From Bog-473 sp963736525 (GTDB taxonomy: Bacteria; Actinomycetota; Acidimicrobiia; Acidimicrobiales; RAAP-2), in the NCBI GenBank assembly GCA_963736525.1, contig CAVTPF010000016.1:306123-370122 (forward strand): 64,000 nt of DNA, given 5' to 3'. This document shows, one piece after another, positions 35,391 through 44,401 of this stretch; position 1 is the stretch's first letter; each line of letters opens with the position of its first letter. The translations under genes were made by a program, and so were the position numbers. The notes beneath the pieces were generated by a model. The model saw only the letters and a list, made by a program, of their open reading frames with translations, was not told the DNA's origin and searched no databases.

Positions 35391-36035
35391 CTATGGCTGA
35401 CGTCCCCTGGAGATTTCGCGGGCCACTGTTCGGAAGGGCACGATCATGACCACTGCGATGGCAAAGTAGAGCACGATCGCCACGATCGGTACGAGGAAGC
35501 TAAGGAGGATCGTCACGAGGTAGGCGACGACGGCGAATCTGAGCTTCTTGCGGGCTTCCACTAAGTCTGGATCGTCCACGCCCGGTGAGCGGAGGTGCGC
35601 TCGTCGGACATACGCGCTCAATGCGGCGAACAGGAGTCGGATTGCCAGCAGCGTGCACCCGTACACAACGGCGGCCATGCGCTGCCAACTCGTGGTTTTC
35701 TCCAAGGCGTCCGCGACCAGTCTTGTTGGAAACGGTAGGAACGAGACCGCGAGCAGGAACAGCAGATTCAACCGGAGGAAGATCCGGTCGACCCCATCCA
35801 GAGAATCGGTGAGACCGTGATGGGCTATCCAGGCGCCGCCGATCGTGAGGAAGCTGACGAAGTAGGCGAGATAGGACGGCCAGCCACGCAGGAACTGGTG
35901 CACCGGGGAGCCTGGAGGCCGGATCGCGACATCGAGTATGAGCAACGTGATGGCAATGGCCAGGACGCCGTCGCTGAACGCCTCCATCCGGCCCTTTCCC
36001 AGAGTTGCACTCGGCGTCTTCTCGTCGTCGGCCAT
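35391..36035 (-). CDS. TMEM175-family (DUF1211) potassium-channel-like membrane protein
   Basis: 214 aa from ATG 36035, with a GGGAGG ribosome site. Helix 1 has RMEAFSDGVLAIAITLLIL, the family's FSDG signature. About six membrane segments follow (WPSYLAYFVSFLTIGGAW, LNLLFLLAVSFLPFPTRLV, ending FAIAVVMIVPFRTV). Bacterial homologues form K+-selective tetramers. Physiological role here is unknown. Confidence 0.8.
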   Translation of the reverse strand: MADDEKTPSATLGKGRMEAFSDGVLAIAITLLILDVAIRPPGSPVHQFLRGWPSYLAYFVSFLTIGGAWIAHHGLTDSLDGVDRIFLRLNLLFLLAVSFLPFPTRLVADALEKTTSWQRMAAVVYGCTLLAIRLLFAALSAYVRRAHLRSPGVDDPDLVEARKKLRFAVVAYLVTILLSFLVPIVAIVLYFAIAVVMIVPFRTVAREISRGRQP

Positions 36036-36101
36036 GACAACCTCCCGTTAAGCGACGGTAGCAACCCGGGCCGCAAAGTGCCGCTGCCGGACGGGTGCAA
36101 G

Positions 36102-36129
36102 TGCCCCAGATCGCCGGGACGGGGTGCAC
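36102..36129 (-). repeat. Dispersed repeat copy, left edge of duplicated unit
   Basis: TGCCCCAGATCGCCGGGACG then GGGTGCAC. Identity with the second kinase copy begins inside this element at 36103. Confidence 0.7.
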
Positions 36130-36750
36130 ATATGGTGATCGGTAGAGTCTCCGACGTGACCAGGTCGGACCTGTCGGTCGTGCGATGACAACCCAGGTCA
36201 TCGTTATCAATGGCTCGTCGAGCTCGGGCAAGACCACTATCGCTCGTTGCCTAAAGGCGATCCTCTCCACACCATGGATGAGTCTGAGCATCGACGATCT
36301 TCTCCACGCGTTGCCGCCCTCACTGATGGACACCGACGCCGGCGTGGCCTTCGGCGAACACGGTGAGGTGACTATCGGAGAAGGATTCCGAGAGATCGCA
36401 GCCGCCTGGATGGCTGGAATTGGAGCCATGGCTCGAGCCGGTGCGCGGGTCATCTACGACGATGTCTTTCTCTCCGGAGCGGTGTCCCAAGCGCGACTGC
36501 GGGCACATCTCGACGGCCTCTCTGTGTTGTGGGTCGGCGTGCATTGCGATGCTGAGGTCGCCGCTGGCCGTGAGTTCGCTCGCGGTGACCGTGTGGTTGG
36601 CGGGGCTACCTCACAGGCGACCAGCGTGCATGAAGGGGTCTCATACGACCTCGAGATCGACACCACCTCGACGGAGTCGCTGGAATGCGCCCACATCATC
36701 GCTAGGCACGTGTCCTAAGGTTCGCCACTTCGCGCGCCCCAGTTCGCCGG
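36103..36750. repeat. 648-bp duplicated unit, copy 1 (inverted match at 53559-54206)
   Basis: Every base I compared here matches the reverse complement of 53559-54206: the upstream region, the whole kinase gene and the 3' trailer. Identity starts at GCCCCAG of one repeat copy and ends at CCCCAGTTCGCCGG of the next. The flanks on both sides differ between the copies. Confidence 0.85.
36185..36718 (+). CDS. Chloramphenicol-phosphotransferase-like P-loop kinase (copy 1)
   Basis: 177 aa. Walker A NGSSSSGKTT (residues 9-18), then WMSLSIDDLLHALPP, whose Asp fits the catalytic base of the CPT family. It also has VIYDDVFLSG and VLWVGVHCDAEVAAGREFAR with the VGVHC motif of CPT proteins. The Streptomyces relative phosphorylates chloramphenicol; distant members act on unknown substrates, so resistance is not implied. 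The protein is identical to the one encoded at 53591-54124. Confidence 0.8.
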   Translation: MTTQVIVINGSSSSGKTTIARCLKAILSTPWMSLSIDDLLHALPPSLMDTDAGVAFGEHGEVTIGEGFREIAAAWMAGIGAMARAGARVIYDDVFLSGAVSQARLRAHLDGLSVLWVGVHCDAEVAAGREFARGDRVVGGATSQATSVHEGVSYDLEIDTTSTESLECAHIIARHVS

Positions 36751-36762
36751 CATGGGGCCACC
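36733..36762 (-). repeat. Dispersed repeat copy, right edge of duplicated unit
   Basis: GCGCCCCAGTTCGCCGGCAT then GGGGCCACC. Identity with the other unit ends after CGCCGG at 36750. It lies between convergent stops (kinase and integrase remnant). Confidence 0.7.
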
Positions 36763-36797
36763 TTCAGTGTCGTGGTGAGGACCGCTCCAGGAGTTTC

Positions 36798-37709
36798 CTA
36801 GCCGCCGGCCACGAAGGCCACGACCACGTAGGCCGCATGGCGGTCGAAGTTTTCCCGCCGGCGGTCATAGATGGTGGTCGTCCTCGGATCGGCATGCCGC
36901 GCAGCGATCTGAACGTCGCGAAGCGGCACCCCTGCGTCGAGTGCGGCCATATGAAGGCGGCCCGCAGCATGTGGGGGTGGACAATCCCGAGCCCGGCCCG
37001 CTTGCCGATGGAGCGGACCCAGCGGTGCGCCGTGCGCCGGTCGAGGCGCTGACCGTCTCGGCGGTGCAGGATTGGTCCTTCGTATCGCTCTCCGAGGGCG
37101 AGGTCGATGGTCCGCGCCACCCTGGGCACCAGCGGGATCACAGCCGGCTTGTTGCCCTTCCCGATGATGCAGAAGCGTGTGATGGCCTCGGTCGAAGCCG
37201 AGGTCCTCGGCGTCGGTGGCGCAGGCCTCGCTCACCCGCAGTCCGTTGAGGCCCAGCAGAGCGGCGAGGGCGGCATGGTCGGGGTCGTAGCGCTCGGCCG
37301 TGAAGAGGAACCGGCCCAGCTCGCCGCGGTCGAGGCCTCGCCCTTCGCTCGGGTAGACCTTGGGCCGGCGGGCGTACTGTGCCGGGTTCGAGGGGATCCG
37401 GCCGTCGATGTGGGAGAAGCGGTAAAAACCGCAGATGGTGGAGAGTCGGCGGTCGATGGTCGAGGCGGCCAGTCCTCGCTCCTCCATTGTGCTGCGCCAC
37501 AGCTCGATATGGGGCCGCTTGGCCTCGAGGACGTCGAGACCGGCGTCGGCGCACCACTGGAAGAACGTGCGCAGGTCGTAGCGGTAGGTCTCAAGGGTCC
37601 GACCGCTGTAACGGGCCAGGAACGCAGCGGCCGCCATCTGGGCTTGGGCGAACGGATCCGCATCTCCGGCGCTCACCAGCGCAACTGAGCTGAGAATAGG
37701 GGTGGGCAT
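36798..37709 (-). pseudogene. Tyrosine recombinase/integrase with two frameshifts
   Basis: About 304 codons from ATG 37709. The N-terminal SAM-like domain is intact (FLARYSGRTLETYRYDLRTF, LAASTIDRRLSTICGFYRF) and the first catalytic Arg lies in GLNGLRVSEAC. Near 37165 the frame shifts: the next part, IIGKGNKPAVIPLVPRVART to HMLRAAFI with the His-x-x-Arg box, is in another frame. Near 36950 it shifts back to MAALDAGVPLRDVQIAARHA and TTTIYDRR with the last His and the Tyr. All catalytic residues survive, but the product would be broken. Sequencing error at two sites is the alternative. Confidence 0.75.
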
Positions 37710-38275
37710 GGTGTCCTCCTTGTGTCGAAGAGGACAGCGAACCCCAGCCCGCTTTAGATCCCAGTGCGCCCCAATCCGGTGAACTGGGACATTTACCATG
37801 GACCGGGCATCCTGGACCAAGGGCCCTAGCGGTAAGTGGCAACCAGACAAGACTGGTATGGGTGATCCAGCGATTGATCCTGGCGACCGGGTTGGCCATC
37901 AGAGTGCACATGTTCATGCAAGTTGGCCCGAAGCCACTTGACCCGAGTATGCGGAAGATCGCGCACGAGATGGTGAGTTTCTTCAACACCGAACGAAGCC
38001 CTTCATGACGAGCCGGATGCGTTGGAACACCCTAGCGAGAACGACCCTGACCCGGCGGACTGGGGCAGCTAACGAGGTGTCCAGCCGTCAGGTAGTCGTC
38101 AGGGCAACCAACGGACTCCGGGCTGGAACTGATCGAGTGAGAGCAGATTCCATTCGGCGGCAAGGGCCGCCTGGTATCGGCACGTCTCGGATGGGGGCCA
38201 CTGCGATATCCCTTGAGCGTTTCCGAGCAGTTCAGACAATGTTGGCCACCGGCAACGAAATGCCCTGATAACGCA
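37710..38275. other. Gene-poor stretch
   Basis: It holds a diverged repeat copy at about 37770-37795 (GCGCCCCAATCCGGTGAACT). A short open frame on the plus strand ends at 38009 (FMQVGPKPLDPSMRKIAHEM, VSFFNTER), possibly a gene remnant. Nothing else is recognised. Confidence 0.35.
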
Positions 38276-38566
38276 TCAGAGAACGGTTACTTCGAACACG
38301 TCCGTACGCCGAATCGGTCCGTAGACATGCGGAAACCGTTCCAGTTCGCCGCCCGATCCCGGCTCATAACGAGTTTCACAATCAAGCGTCGTCGGATCGA
38401 TGCTCAGACCAACGACAGTCGATCCTGTCGGGAAGTACCTCTCTCTTACGAAACTCATCTGCTGCTTGTCGCAACAGTGAACGAAACCCTCCGGTCCAGG
38501 GACGGCCACGAGGGACTCATGTCGCCTGGAATCCCATTCCTCGGCATCCATCAAGCAGAAGATCAT
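38276..38566 (-). CDS. DUF952 family protein
   Basis: 96 aa from ATG 38566. The family pattern is present: VPGPEGFVHCCDKQQMSFV (usually EGFIHCS..Q), VVGLSIDPTTLDCETRYEPG and FPHVYGPIRRTDVFEV. DUF952 proteins are small, structurally related to glutathione-binding or ADP-ribosyl folds, with no assigned reaction. An internal ATG (MDAEEWD) may be the true start. Confidence 0.75.
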   Translation of the reverse strand: MIFCLMDAEEWDSRRHESLVAVPGPEGFVHCCDKQQMSFVRERYFPTGSTVVGLSIDPTTLDCETRYEPGSGGELERFPHVYGPIRRTDVFEVTVL

Positions 38567-38667
38567 CGATGACAGGTTGGGGTAGGTATCCGGCGGCAGG
38601 ATTGGGAGAGCATGATCGAGTATCGCATTCGGTTTCGGAGGGCCATACCTAGGTGCGCGGGCGTTAC

Positions 38668-40308
38668 CTACAGGCTGCCGCCGCTTCGAACGAGGAGGTG
38701 GTGCTCGACAGCGAACGCCGTGGCGCTTGCCCGTGACGACACACCGATCTTCGTAAAGATGTTCGACAGGTGTCGTGACACGGTCTTGGGGCTGAGGAAG
38801 AGCTCGGTGGCGATCTCGTTGTTGGTGAGCCCGCCGGCGACGAGCCGTAGAACCTCCGCCTCTCGCTCCGTGAGACCGGCGGGCAAGGCTGGCTTGCTTT
38901 CACCGAGCGCCTCACGGGCGTCGAGCCGCGCACCGATCTGGTCGAACAAGCGGGCCGCAGCATCGAAGGATGCGGTCGCGCCTGTCTCGTCTCCTGCCGT
39001 GCGCAGCGCCTGGCCGAGAAGCGTGCGAGCCGTCGCTTCCTCGTATGGGACACCCAGTCCGTGCCAGGACTCGACGGCCTGCTGCAGAGTCACGGTCGCG
39101 GCCGGGTCACCATCGGCCAACATCAACCGGCCGCGGGTCGACTGCTCGGTGGCCAGCAGCGAAGCTGTTCCGAAGGTGGCGACCGTCGTTTCGAGCTCCG
39201 ACAGGGCACGATGCGCGGCATCGAGGTCCCCGACACCTACCGCGATCTGCACAAGCATCGCCAACAGGCCTGCGCGACCGAGAGGATTCGACTGCTGGGC
39301 CACGCAGCTTGTGATGATCGCCATAGCCTCCTCGATGCGACCCTGGGCCAGGCGGAGGAGCGCGAACCCACCACAAGGTGCCCCACTGACCTCCTGTGAT
39401 CGGGCAAAGGCGCCCTCCGCCTGATCAAGCTGGCCCAGCCGGCGTCTGATGTCACCGACCTCGGCCCAGGCCGCTGCGCTGTTGGCAACGTGGCTCTCCC
39501 GGAGCTCCTCGCAGGCTCGGGCCGCCTCCTCTTCGGCGGCGCTGAGCACGCCCCGCCGCTTGAGGACGATGGCCCGGTGCAGCCGACAGATGCCCGGGAA
39601 GATGGCGAAGGGATGTTGCTGAGCCCAGCGCAGCGTTGCATCCGTCCACTCGGCCGCCCGGTCGAAGTCGCCAAGTTCCTCACATGCGGCGATGAGGCTG
39701 CAGTACACCTTGCCCGTCGCAAAGGGCCCGAGCCGCCCTTCGACGGCGAAGAGCATGGCCTCGTCGAGGTGGGCCATGCCGTCATCGAGATGACCCCGGT
39801 CGATGAGGATGCGCCCTTGTGTCTGCAGCGCCTCCGCTTCGAGGTCGGTCGACCGCAGCCGCCGCCCGAGATCCAGCGCCGTCGTGGCGAGCTTGACTGC
39901 ACGGTCGAGGTCTCCCGCACCATGGGCCATCTCCGCCTCGCGTAGGAGCAGGTTTCCATAGGCCACGCTCTCGGTTTCGCCGTCGAGGGCTCGCCGGGCC
40001 CTCCGAAGCCAGCCGCTGGCCGTGGCTGGGCGTGCGCAGATGGAGTGGTGTTCCCAGAGCCATACGGCGCACTGCCCTGCCCGGCGCCGGTCGTCCTGTT
40101 CGTCATAGAGCCGGTACGCGGCCTCGCGCGCGGCGATGCACTCGTCGAGCCGGCCGAGCCACCACGCGGCTTCGGCCTCCGAGTCGAGCCGGTCGGCCTC
40201 AAGGTCTGGGCCGTCTACGCTAGCTGCGCGGGCGGCATCCAGCGCGACCTGCCAGTCGGAACGGCGCAACGCGTCGTGGACCGACTCGAGCGGATCACCG
40301 ACGCTCAC
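38668..40308 (-). CDS. LuxR-type transcriptional regulator with TPR-like repeats
   Basis: 546 aa from GTG 40308. Residues about 1-460 are a run of helical TPR-like units (DSEAEAAWWLGRLDECIAA, LLREAEMAHGAGDLDRAVKL, EVGDIRRRLGQLDQAEGAF). The last 65 residues are a LuxR HTH (LTEREAEVLRLVAGGLTNNE, LFLSPKTVSRHLSNIFTKI). It lacks an ATPase (STAND) domain. It is divergent from the methyltransferase gene that starts at 40596, which it may control. Confidence 0.85.
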   Translation of the reverse strand: MSVGDPLESVHDALRRSDWQVALDAARAASVDGPDLEADRLDSEAEAAWWLGRLDECIAAREAAYRLYDEQDDRRRAGQCAVWLWEHHSICARPATASGWLRRARRALDGETESVAYGNLLLREAEMAHGAGDLDRAVKLATTALDLGRRLRSTDLEAEALQTQGRILIDRGHLDDGMAHLDEAMLFAVEGRLGPFATGKVYCSLIAACEELGDFDRAAEWTDATLRWAQQHPFAIFPGICRLHRAIVLKRRGVLSAAEEEAARACEELRESHVANSAAAWAEVGDIRRRLGQLDQAEGAFARSQEVSGAPCGGFALLRLAQGRIEEAMAIITSCVAQQSNPLGRAGLLAMLVQIAVGVGDLDAAHRALSELETTVATFGTASLLATEQSTRGRLMLADGDPAATVTLQQAVESWHGLGVPYEEATARTLLGQALRTAGDETGATASFDAAARLFDQIGARLDAREALGESKPALPAGLTEREAEVLRLVAGGLTNNEIATELFLSPKTVSRHLSNIFTKIGVSSRASATAFAVEHHLLVRSGGSL

Positions 40309-40595
40309 TGTGGCGCCGCATCGATCATGTGACGATGGTAGTCAGCGCCCGGAGGCCGGCATCGGACGCGTACACCATTCCTCGGCGATCGCTCGGGAAT
40401 GGAAATGGGGCGTTCGCCCCATCGAGGCCGGCGGTGGGACTTCCGAAAATGAGGTGCTCGGCCGACGACAGCTGCGTGGCGTTTCGCCATGATCATGGCG
40501 TGGTACCCGCCGATGAGCCTTGCGACGTGTCCGAGCTCATACGAATCGGGCACGACCGCAAGGCTGCCGAGCGGGGTAGCGAAAAGGAGGAGGAC

Positions 40596-41414
40596 ATGAG
40601 CGAGACCCTGACCATCGATGCCTTGACGGCAGTCAAGCAAAAGCAGCACGCCACGTGGTCCTCGGGCGACTACGCAGTGATCGGCACCACGCTGCAGCTG
40701 ATGGGTGAGCAGTTGTGCGAGACGGTCGACGTGGCTGCCGGTTGGAAGGTCCTCGATGTCGCCGCCGGTAACGGCAACGCGGCACTGGCCGCCGCTCGCC
40801 GCGGCTGCGATGTCGTCGCCACTGACTACGTGGAGGGCCTCCTCGACCGTGCCCGACGCCGGGCGGACGCCGACGGGTTGTCCCTCACTACGAAAGTGGC
40901 TGATGCCGAGGATCTCCCCTTCGCGGACGAGGCCTTCGATGCCGTTCTGTCCACTGTTGGCGTGATGTTCACGTCCGATCCTGGACGCGCGGCGCACCAG
41001 CTCGTTCGCGTTGTTCGCCCCGGCGGCCGCATCGGACTCGCCAACTGGACCCCCGATGGGTTCGTAGGTCAGATGTTCAAGATCGTCGGTCGGCACGTCC
41101 CGCCCCCCGCCGGCGTGCCGTCGCCTCTGCAATGGGGCACCGAGGCCGGAGTCGAGGCGCTTCTCGGTGCCGACTGTGATCTCGAGGTGACTCGGCGAAG
41201 CTTCACGTTTCGGTACCGCTCTGCTCACGACTGGTTCAAGACGTTCGGAGCGTTCTACGGGCCGTTCGTGAAGGCGCTGGCCGGTCTAGACGAGACTGGG
41301 CGAGCGTCACTCCGTGACCAGCTCGTTACGCTCGCCGAAGGCCACAACCGCAGCGAGAACGACGCACTTACTATCGACTCCGAATACCTCGAAGTCGTCG
41401 CCATCCGCCACTGA
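40596..41414 (+). CDS. Class I SAM-dependent methyltransferase
   Basis: 272 aa. ATG 40596 with AAAGGAGGAGG just upstream decides the start over a longer open frame from 40329. Motif I is WKVLDVAAGNGNAALAAARR, then VVATDYVEGLLDRARR, AEDLPFADEAFDAVLSTVGV and VVRPGGRIGLANWTPDGFVG. The N-terminal KQKQHATWSSGDYAVIGTTL is shared by a common actinobacterial UbiE-like group. Substrate unknown; paired with the divergent LuxR regulator. Confidence 0.85.
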   Translation: MSETLTIDALTAVKQKQHATWSSGDYAVIGTTLQLMGEQLCETVDVAAGWKVLDVAAGNGNAALAAARRGCDVVATDYVEGLLDRARRRADADGLSLTTKVADAEDLPFADEAFDAVLSTVGVMFTSDPGRAAHQLVRVVRPGGRIGLANWTPDGFVGQMFKIVGRHVPPPAGVPSPLQWGTEAGVEALLGADCDLEVTRRSFTFRYRSAHDWFKTFGAFYGPFVKALAGLDETGRASLRDQLVTLAEGHNRSENDALTIDSEYLEVVAIRH

Positions 41415-41560
41415 GCCGACCTCCCCGTGCCTTGCCGAGCATCTCCCATGTTGGCGGTCTGGCAGCAGAGACAGAGCGCATAACACCGCTCCGCGAGATC
41501 GGGTTCAAATGTCGCGACCTGCCGGATTGCCGGAAATGGCTTGGGTACAGGTGCACCCAT

Positions 41561-41602
41561 GGTGCCGCACGGTGGCACCCCGTCCCGGCGAAGTGGGGCA
41601 CC
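41561..41602 (+). repeat. Dispersed repeat copy, near consensus
   Basis: GGTGCCGCACGGTGGCACCC followed by CGTCCCGGCGAAGTGGGGCA. Both hairpin halves are intact. First copy with the rightward orientation after the switch near 38-41 kb. Confidence 0.75.
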
Positions 41603-41773
41603 CTCGGTATTGCGAATCGATGTGCCAGTTGCAGATGGATGACGACGAGCAGCCCCTCCGGGATACGGGATTAGAACTGAACCTGGCGAGGTGTCCCTCG
41701 GAGTGCGTGACTCCACAGTCGATGCATGGTGGATTCACAGCTTGTCCATATGAAGCTGAGATTAAGTTGCTGA

Positions 41774-42937
41774 ATGGAGCTTTGCTTCCCAGGCAGGGGG
41801 AAGCAAAGGGTGCTCTTTGGCGCCGTGACTCTCTGCATGCTCGCCATATGGGTCAGTCCGGCCGCCGGCGCCGAAGTCGGGCCAGCCAACATTTCGACCA
41901 CGGCCACACTGGTCTACAACAAAGATTTCCCCGATCCGAGCGTTCTCGTGGTTGGGCATACGTACTTCGCGTTCTCCACCAACTCCGACGGTGCGGACGT
42001 CCCCGAAATAGAGTCGCACGACCTGGTGCATTGGCGTGCCATCGGCGATGTCATGTCCGTTCTCCCGTTTTGGGCAAACCGGGGCTATATCTGGTCGCCA
42101 TCGGTGAGCCGGGCGCCAGGGGGTGGCTACCAGCTGTTCTTCAGTGCGTACGACCAGGCAGAAGGTGTCATGTGTCTCGGTCGCTCGACATCAAGATCAC
42201 CGTTCGGACCCTTCGTGAACGTGAGCCAGGCGCCCTTCTTGTGCCAGGTGAGTGCTGGGGGCTCGATCGATCCTTTCGTGTATCAGTCAGAGGGAACTGA
42301 CTACCTCGTCTGGAAAGCCGATGGGGAGGGCGGGCAACCCCAGGCGATACTCTCAGCACGCCTGACTGCAGGCGATTCTGAGTTGGTCGGCCCGCCGAGC
42401 ACGCTGCTCAGCGCCAACTTGAGCTGGGAAGACGGGGTGGTCGAGCGGCCCGCGCTCCTGGACGCATCCGGGGTCCTACATCTGTACTTCAGCGCAGGTG
42501 ACTGGTCGGGTGCTGACTACGCCATCGGCACGACCACCTGTTCATCCCCATTGGGGCCGTGCGCAAGCAGCGCCTCCCAACGCCTGACGATCGCATCTAA
42601 CGTTGCTACCGGGGCAGGCAGCCCAACGTTCTTCTCGGTCGATGGTTACACGTACCTCGCCTTCTCCGCCTGGACGAATGGAGTCGTTGGCAACGAGTTC
42701 GGTCATCGAGCGTTGTTCCTGATGACCATCAGTGTTGATCCGGTCGTGGAGCACGCCGGAGGCTTCGTAATGAACCTGACGAACGCGGCTCTGGTAGACA
42801 ATGAGCAACCGTTCGACTCGAGGACCGCCTACCAACGAGCTGGCGAACCGTCCCGGCGTTCGGGGACAGGGGTCGTCGGCGAGTTAGGGATGTGGACCCC
42901 GGAGCGCCTCGGCTGCTCGTCGAAAGGCCCGCTGTAG
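41774..42937 (+). CDS. Secreted glycoside hydrolase family 43-like protein
   Basis: 387 aa with a signal peptide (VLFGAVTLCMLAIWVSPAAG). The five-bladed propeller of GH43 is suggested by YNKDFPDPSVLVVGHTYFAF (catalytic base Asp), GGSIDPFVYQSEGTDYLVWK (pKa-tuning Asp) and WEDGVVERPALLDASGVLHL (acid Glu). The family trims arabinan or xylan side chains. The last 18 codons overlap the convergent small gene. No other polysaccharide genes are near. Confidence 0.75.
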   Translation: MELCFPGRGKQRVLFGAVTLCMLAIWVSPAAGAEVGPANISTTATLVYNKDFPDPSVLVVGHTYFAFSTNSDGADVPEIESHDLVHWRAIGDVMSVLPFWANRGYIWSPSVSRAPGGGYQLFFSAYDQAEGVMCLGRSTSRSPFGPFVNVSQAPFLCQVSAGGSIDPFVYQSEGTDYLVWKADGEGGQPQAILSARLTAGDSELVGPPSTLLSANLSWEDGVVERPALLDASGVLHLYFSAGDWSGADYAIGTTTCSSPLGPCASSASQRLTIASNVATGAGSPTFFSVDGYTYLAFSAWTNGVVGNEFGHRALFLMTISVDPVVEHAGGFVMNLTNAALVDNEQPFDSRTAYQRAGEPSRRSGTGVVGELGMWTPERLGCSSKGPL

Positions 42938-43201
42938 AACGTCATCCTCGTACGGTGAAATGCCTTCGGAGTCGAACCACATGCCCATGTTGACCCCGTC
43001 CGAGCTTGAAGGCGTCCAGCCACCTTCGATTCGACGTCGCTTCTCTTCGAACCATCCGCAAAGTCGTCCAACCATTTCGCTCGTCCATCCTTGACGCAGG
43101 AGGTCCCGGTTGAGCGGCTGCGACTGAATGGCCGAAATCGCCTCATCCAAAGCAGCTAACACCTTGGTGCGCTCGGATGCCGTGCAGCCGCCTTCGGCCA
43201 T
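42884..43201 (-). CDS. Hypothetical protein
   Basis: 105 aa from ATG 43201 (MAEGGCTASERTKVLAALDE). Helical and charged, with LLRQGWTSEMVGRLCGWFEE and VNMGMWFDSEGISPYEDDVL. It overlaps the GH43 3' end by 54 bp in convergent orientation. An upstream extension to 43357 would cross a repeat copy and is unlikely. Not recognised. Confidence 0.5.
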   Translation of the reverse strand: MAEGGCTASERTKVLAALDEAISAIQSQPLNRDLLRQGWTSEMVGRLCGWFEEKRRRIEGGWTPSSSDGVNMGMWFDSEGISPYEDDVLQRAFRRAAEALRGPHP

Positions 43202-43224
43202 CCCGGAAGTTTGCCTCATTCCCC

Positions 43225-43257
43225 ATATGCCACCAACCCGGCGATCTGGGGCACCTG
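43225..43257 (+). repeat. Dispersed repeat copy (partial)
   Basis: AACCCGGCGATCTGGGGCAC: right half of the family. Confidence 0.5.
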
Positions 43258-43371
43258 ATTGGTTGAAGTGTCCGGCGACGCTCCCATGGCGACTCGGGAC
43301 TTTGGTCCCTTTCAGCGCACACCCGTTGGCCCCAAGCTGAGGAGAAGGGACCAGCAAAAGGAGGGGTGACC

Positions 43372-44235
43372 ATGCGTCAACGCCTGAGGGTTCTTAGTGG
43401 CATTGGCACGACCGTCATGCTCTCGGGGTGCCTCCTACTTGGTGTCGCGATGAGCGGGTGTAGCAGCAGCAGGTCATCCAGTCCCTCGACCACGACGACG
43501 TCACGGCCCACTTCGTCGACCACTCGAACCACGACGCAGCCGACTACTACGACCGGTCCAAGCGCTGCCAATGATCTCGCCGCTTACTTCGCCGCTGCTA
43601 TGGAGCTGGACCAACGCCTGAAGGCGGCGGCGGCGGCTGCAAACGGGTCCATAGGAACCGATGAGATCACAATCAGTCAGTCAACGATCAATGCCATCAA
43701 GGCCGCCGAACCTTCGGCGGCGGCCCATGAGATCCCCGCAGGACTGTCCTCGGACGTTCTCCTTCCAGCGCTGACGGTTCAAAGCGACCTCGAGTCTCGC
43801 TACTACGCCTTCCGGGGCTTCCTCGAAGCCGAGCCCGGGGTTATCCCGCGTGCCAACCCGACGCCAGGCTCCATGTCCGCTGCCGACTACCTGCTGACCT
43901 GCCTGGGCAGTGGGAGTGAGGCGGCCAACTCATTTCCGGCTGATCTGGCCGCCGCCCGGATCGCAGCGTCCAAAGCGCCACCGCTCGTTACTGTCGATCC
44001 CAGCTCGCAAGCCGCCGCCGATCTCGCGATATGGCTGCAGCTCATCCTCGGTCAGAACTCAGGTTGCGACAGTTGTGGCGGCTTCCGGGCAACAGCGCTT
44101 GCCCGGATCTCCTGGCACCCGGTTGCACCGCTGACACCGGGAGGCTCTTCGTGGGACGGTGACATCGGCGGACTCTTGTTCGCTGCCCAGTACACGACGA
44201 GTCAGGGCTGGACGGTGCAGCTCAACGCATGTTGA
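43372..44235 (+). CDS. Putative lipoprotein with Ser/Thr-rich linker
   Basis: 287 aa. ATG 43372 with AAAGGAGG upstream. Signal peptide with lipobox-like VAMSGCSSS (Cys about 29), then a Ser/Thr linker (about 30-65) typical of wall-spanning lipoproteins. The outer domain is helical (LAAYFAAAMELDQRLKAAAA) and ends in a beta part with GCDSCGGFRATALARISWHP. No family recognised. Confidence 0.65.
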   Translation: MRQRLRVLSGIGTTVMLSGCLLLGVAMSGCSSSRSSSPSTTTTSRPTSSTTRTTTQPTTTTGPSAANDLAAYFAAAMELDQRLKAAAAAANGSIGTDEITISQSTINAIKAAEPSAAAHEIPAGLSSDVLLPALTVQSDLESRYYAFRGFLEAEPGVIPRANPTPGSMSAADYLLTCLGSGSEAANSFPADLAAARIAASKAPPLVTVDPSSQAAADLAIWLQLILGQNSGCDSCGGFRATALARISWHPVAPLTPGGSSWDGDIGGLLFAAQYTTSQGWTVQLNAC

Positions 44236-44272
44236 GAATTGACCTTGGCCTCGGAAATTCTGGCACTCGTGG

Positions 44273-44310
44273 GGCTGTCCCCGAAGTGCCGCAGGGTGGC
44301 ACCTCGTTCT
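44273..44310 (+). repeat. Dispersed repeat copy (left half)
   Basis: GTCCCCGAAGTGCCGCAGGG then TGGCACC. The right half is replaced by the IS110 upstream region, so the element may have been the insertion target or was cut by it. Confidence 0.55.
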
Positions 44311-44319
44311 GATGCGATG

Positions 44320-44342
44320 AAGGGGCGGGGCCTCCGCCCCTT
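44320..44342. other. GC-rich hairpin upstream of IS110 transposase
   Basis: AAGGGGCGG / CCGCCCCTT, a perfect 9-bp stem with 5-nt loop, 60 bp before the transposase start. It may belong to the non-coding end of the IS, where IS110 elements encode their bridge RNA, or act as a terminator of the lipoprotein gene. Confidence 0.4.
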
Positions 44343-44401
44343 GTGAGATCCGAGCATGCTCGGTCTTGCAAAAGAAAACCTCGAAAGAGGAGGAGGCCCC
44401 T

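Noticed and set aside
36185..36718. Calling the CPT-like kinase a chloramphenicol resistance gene
   Set aside because: Only family-level similarity is visible; many members act on other substrates.
36102..36762. Classical integron attC sites
   Set aside because: No RYYYAAC/GTTRRRY core boxes could be matched, and the only nearby recombinase is frameshifted and not recognisably IntI.
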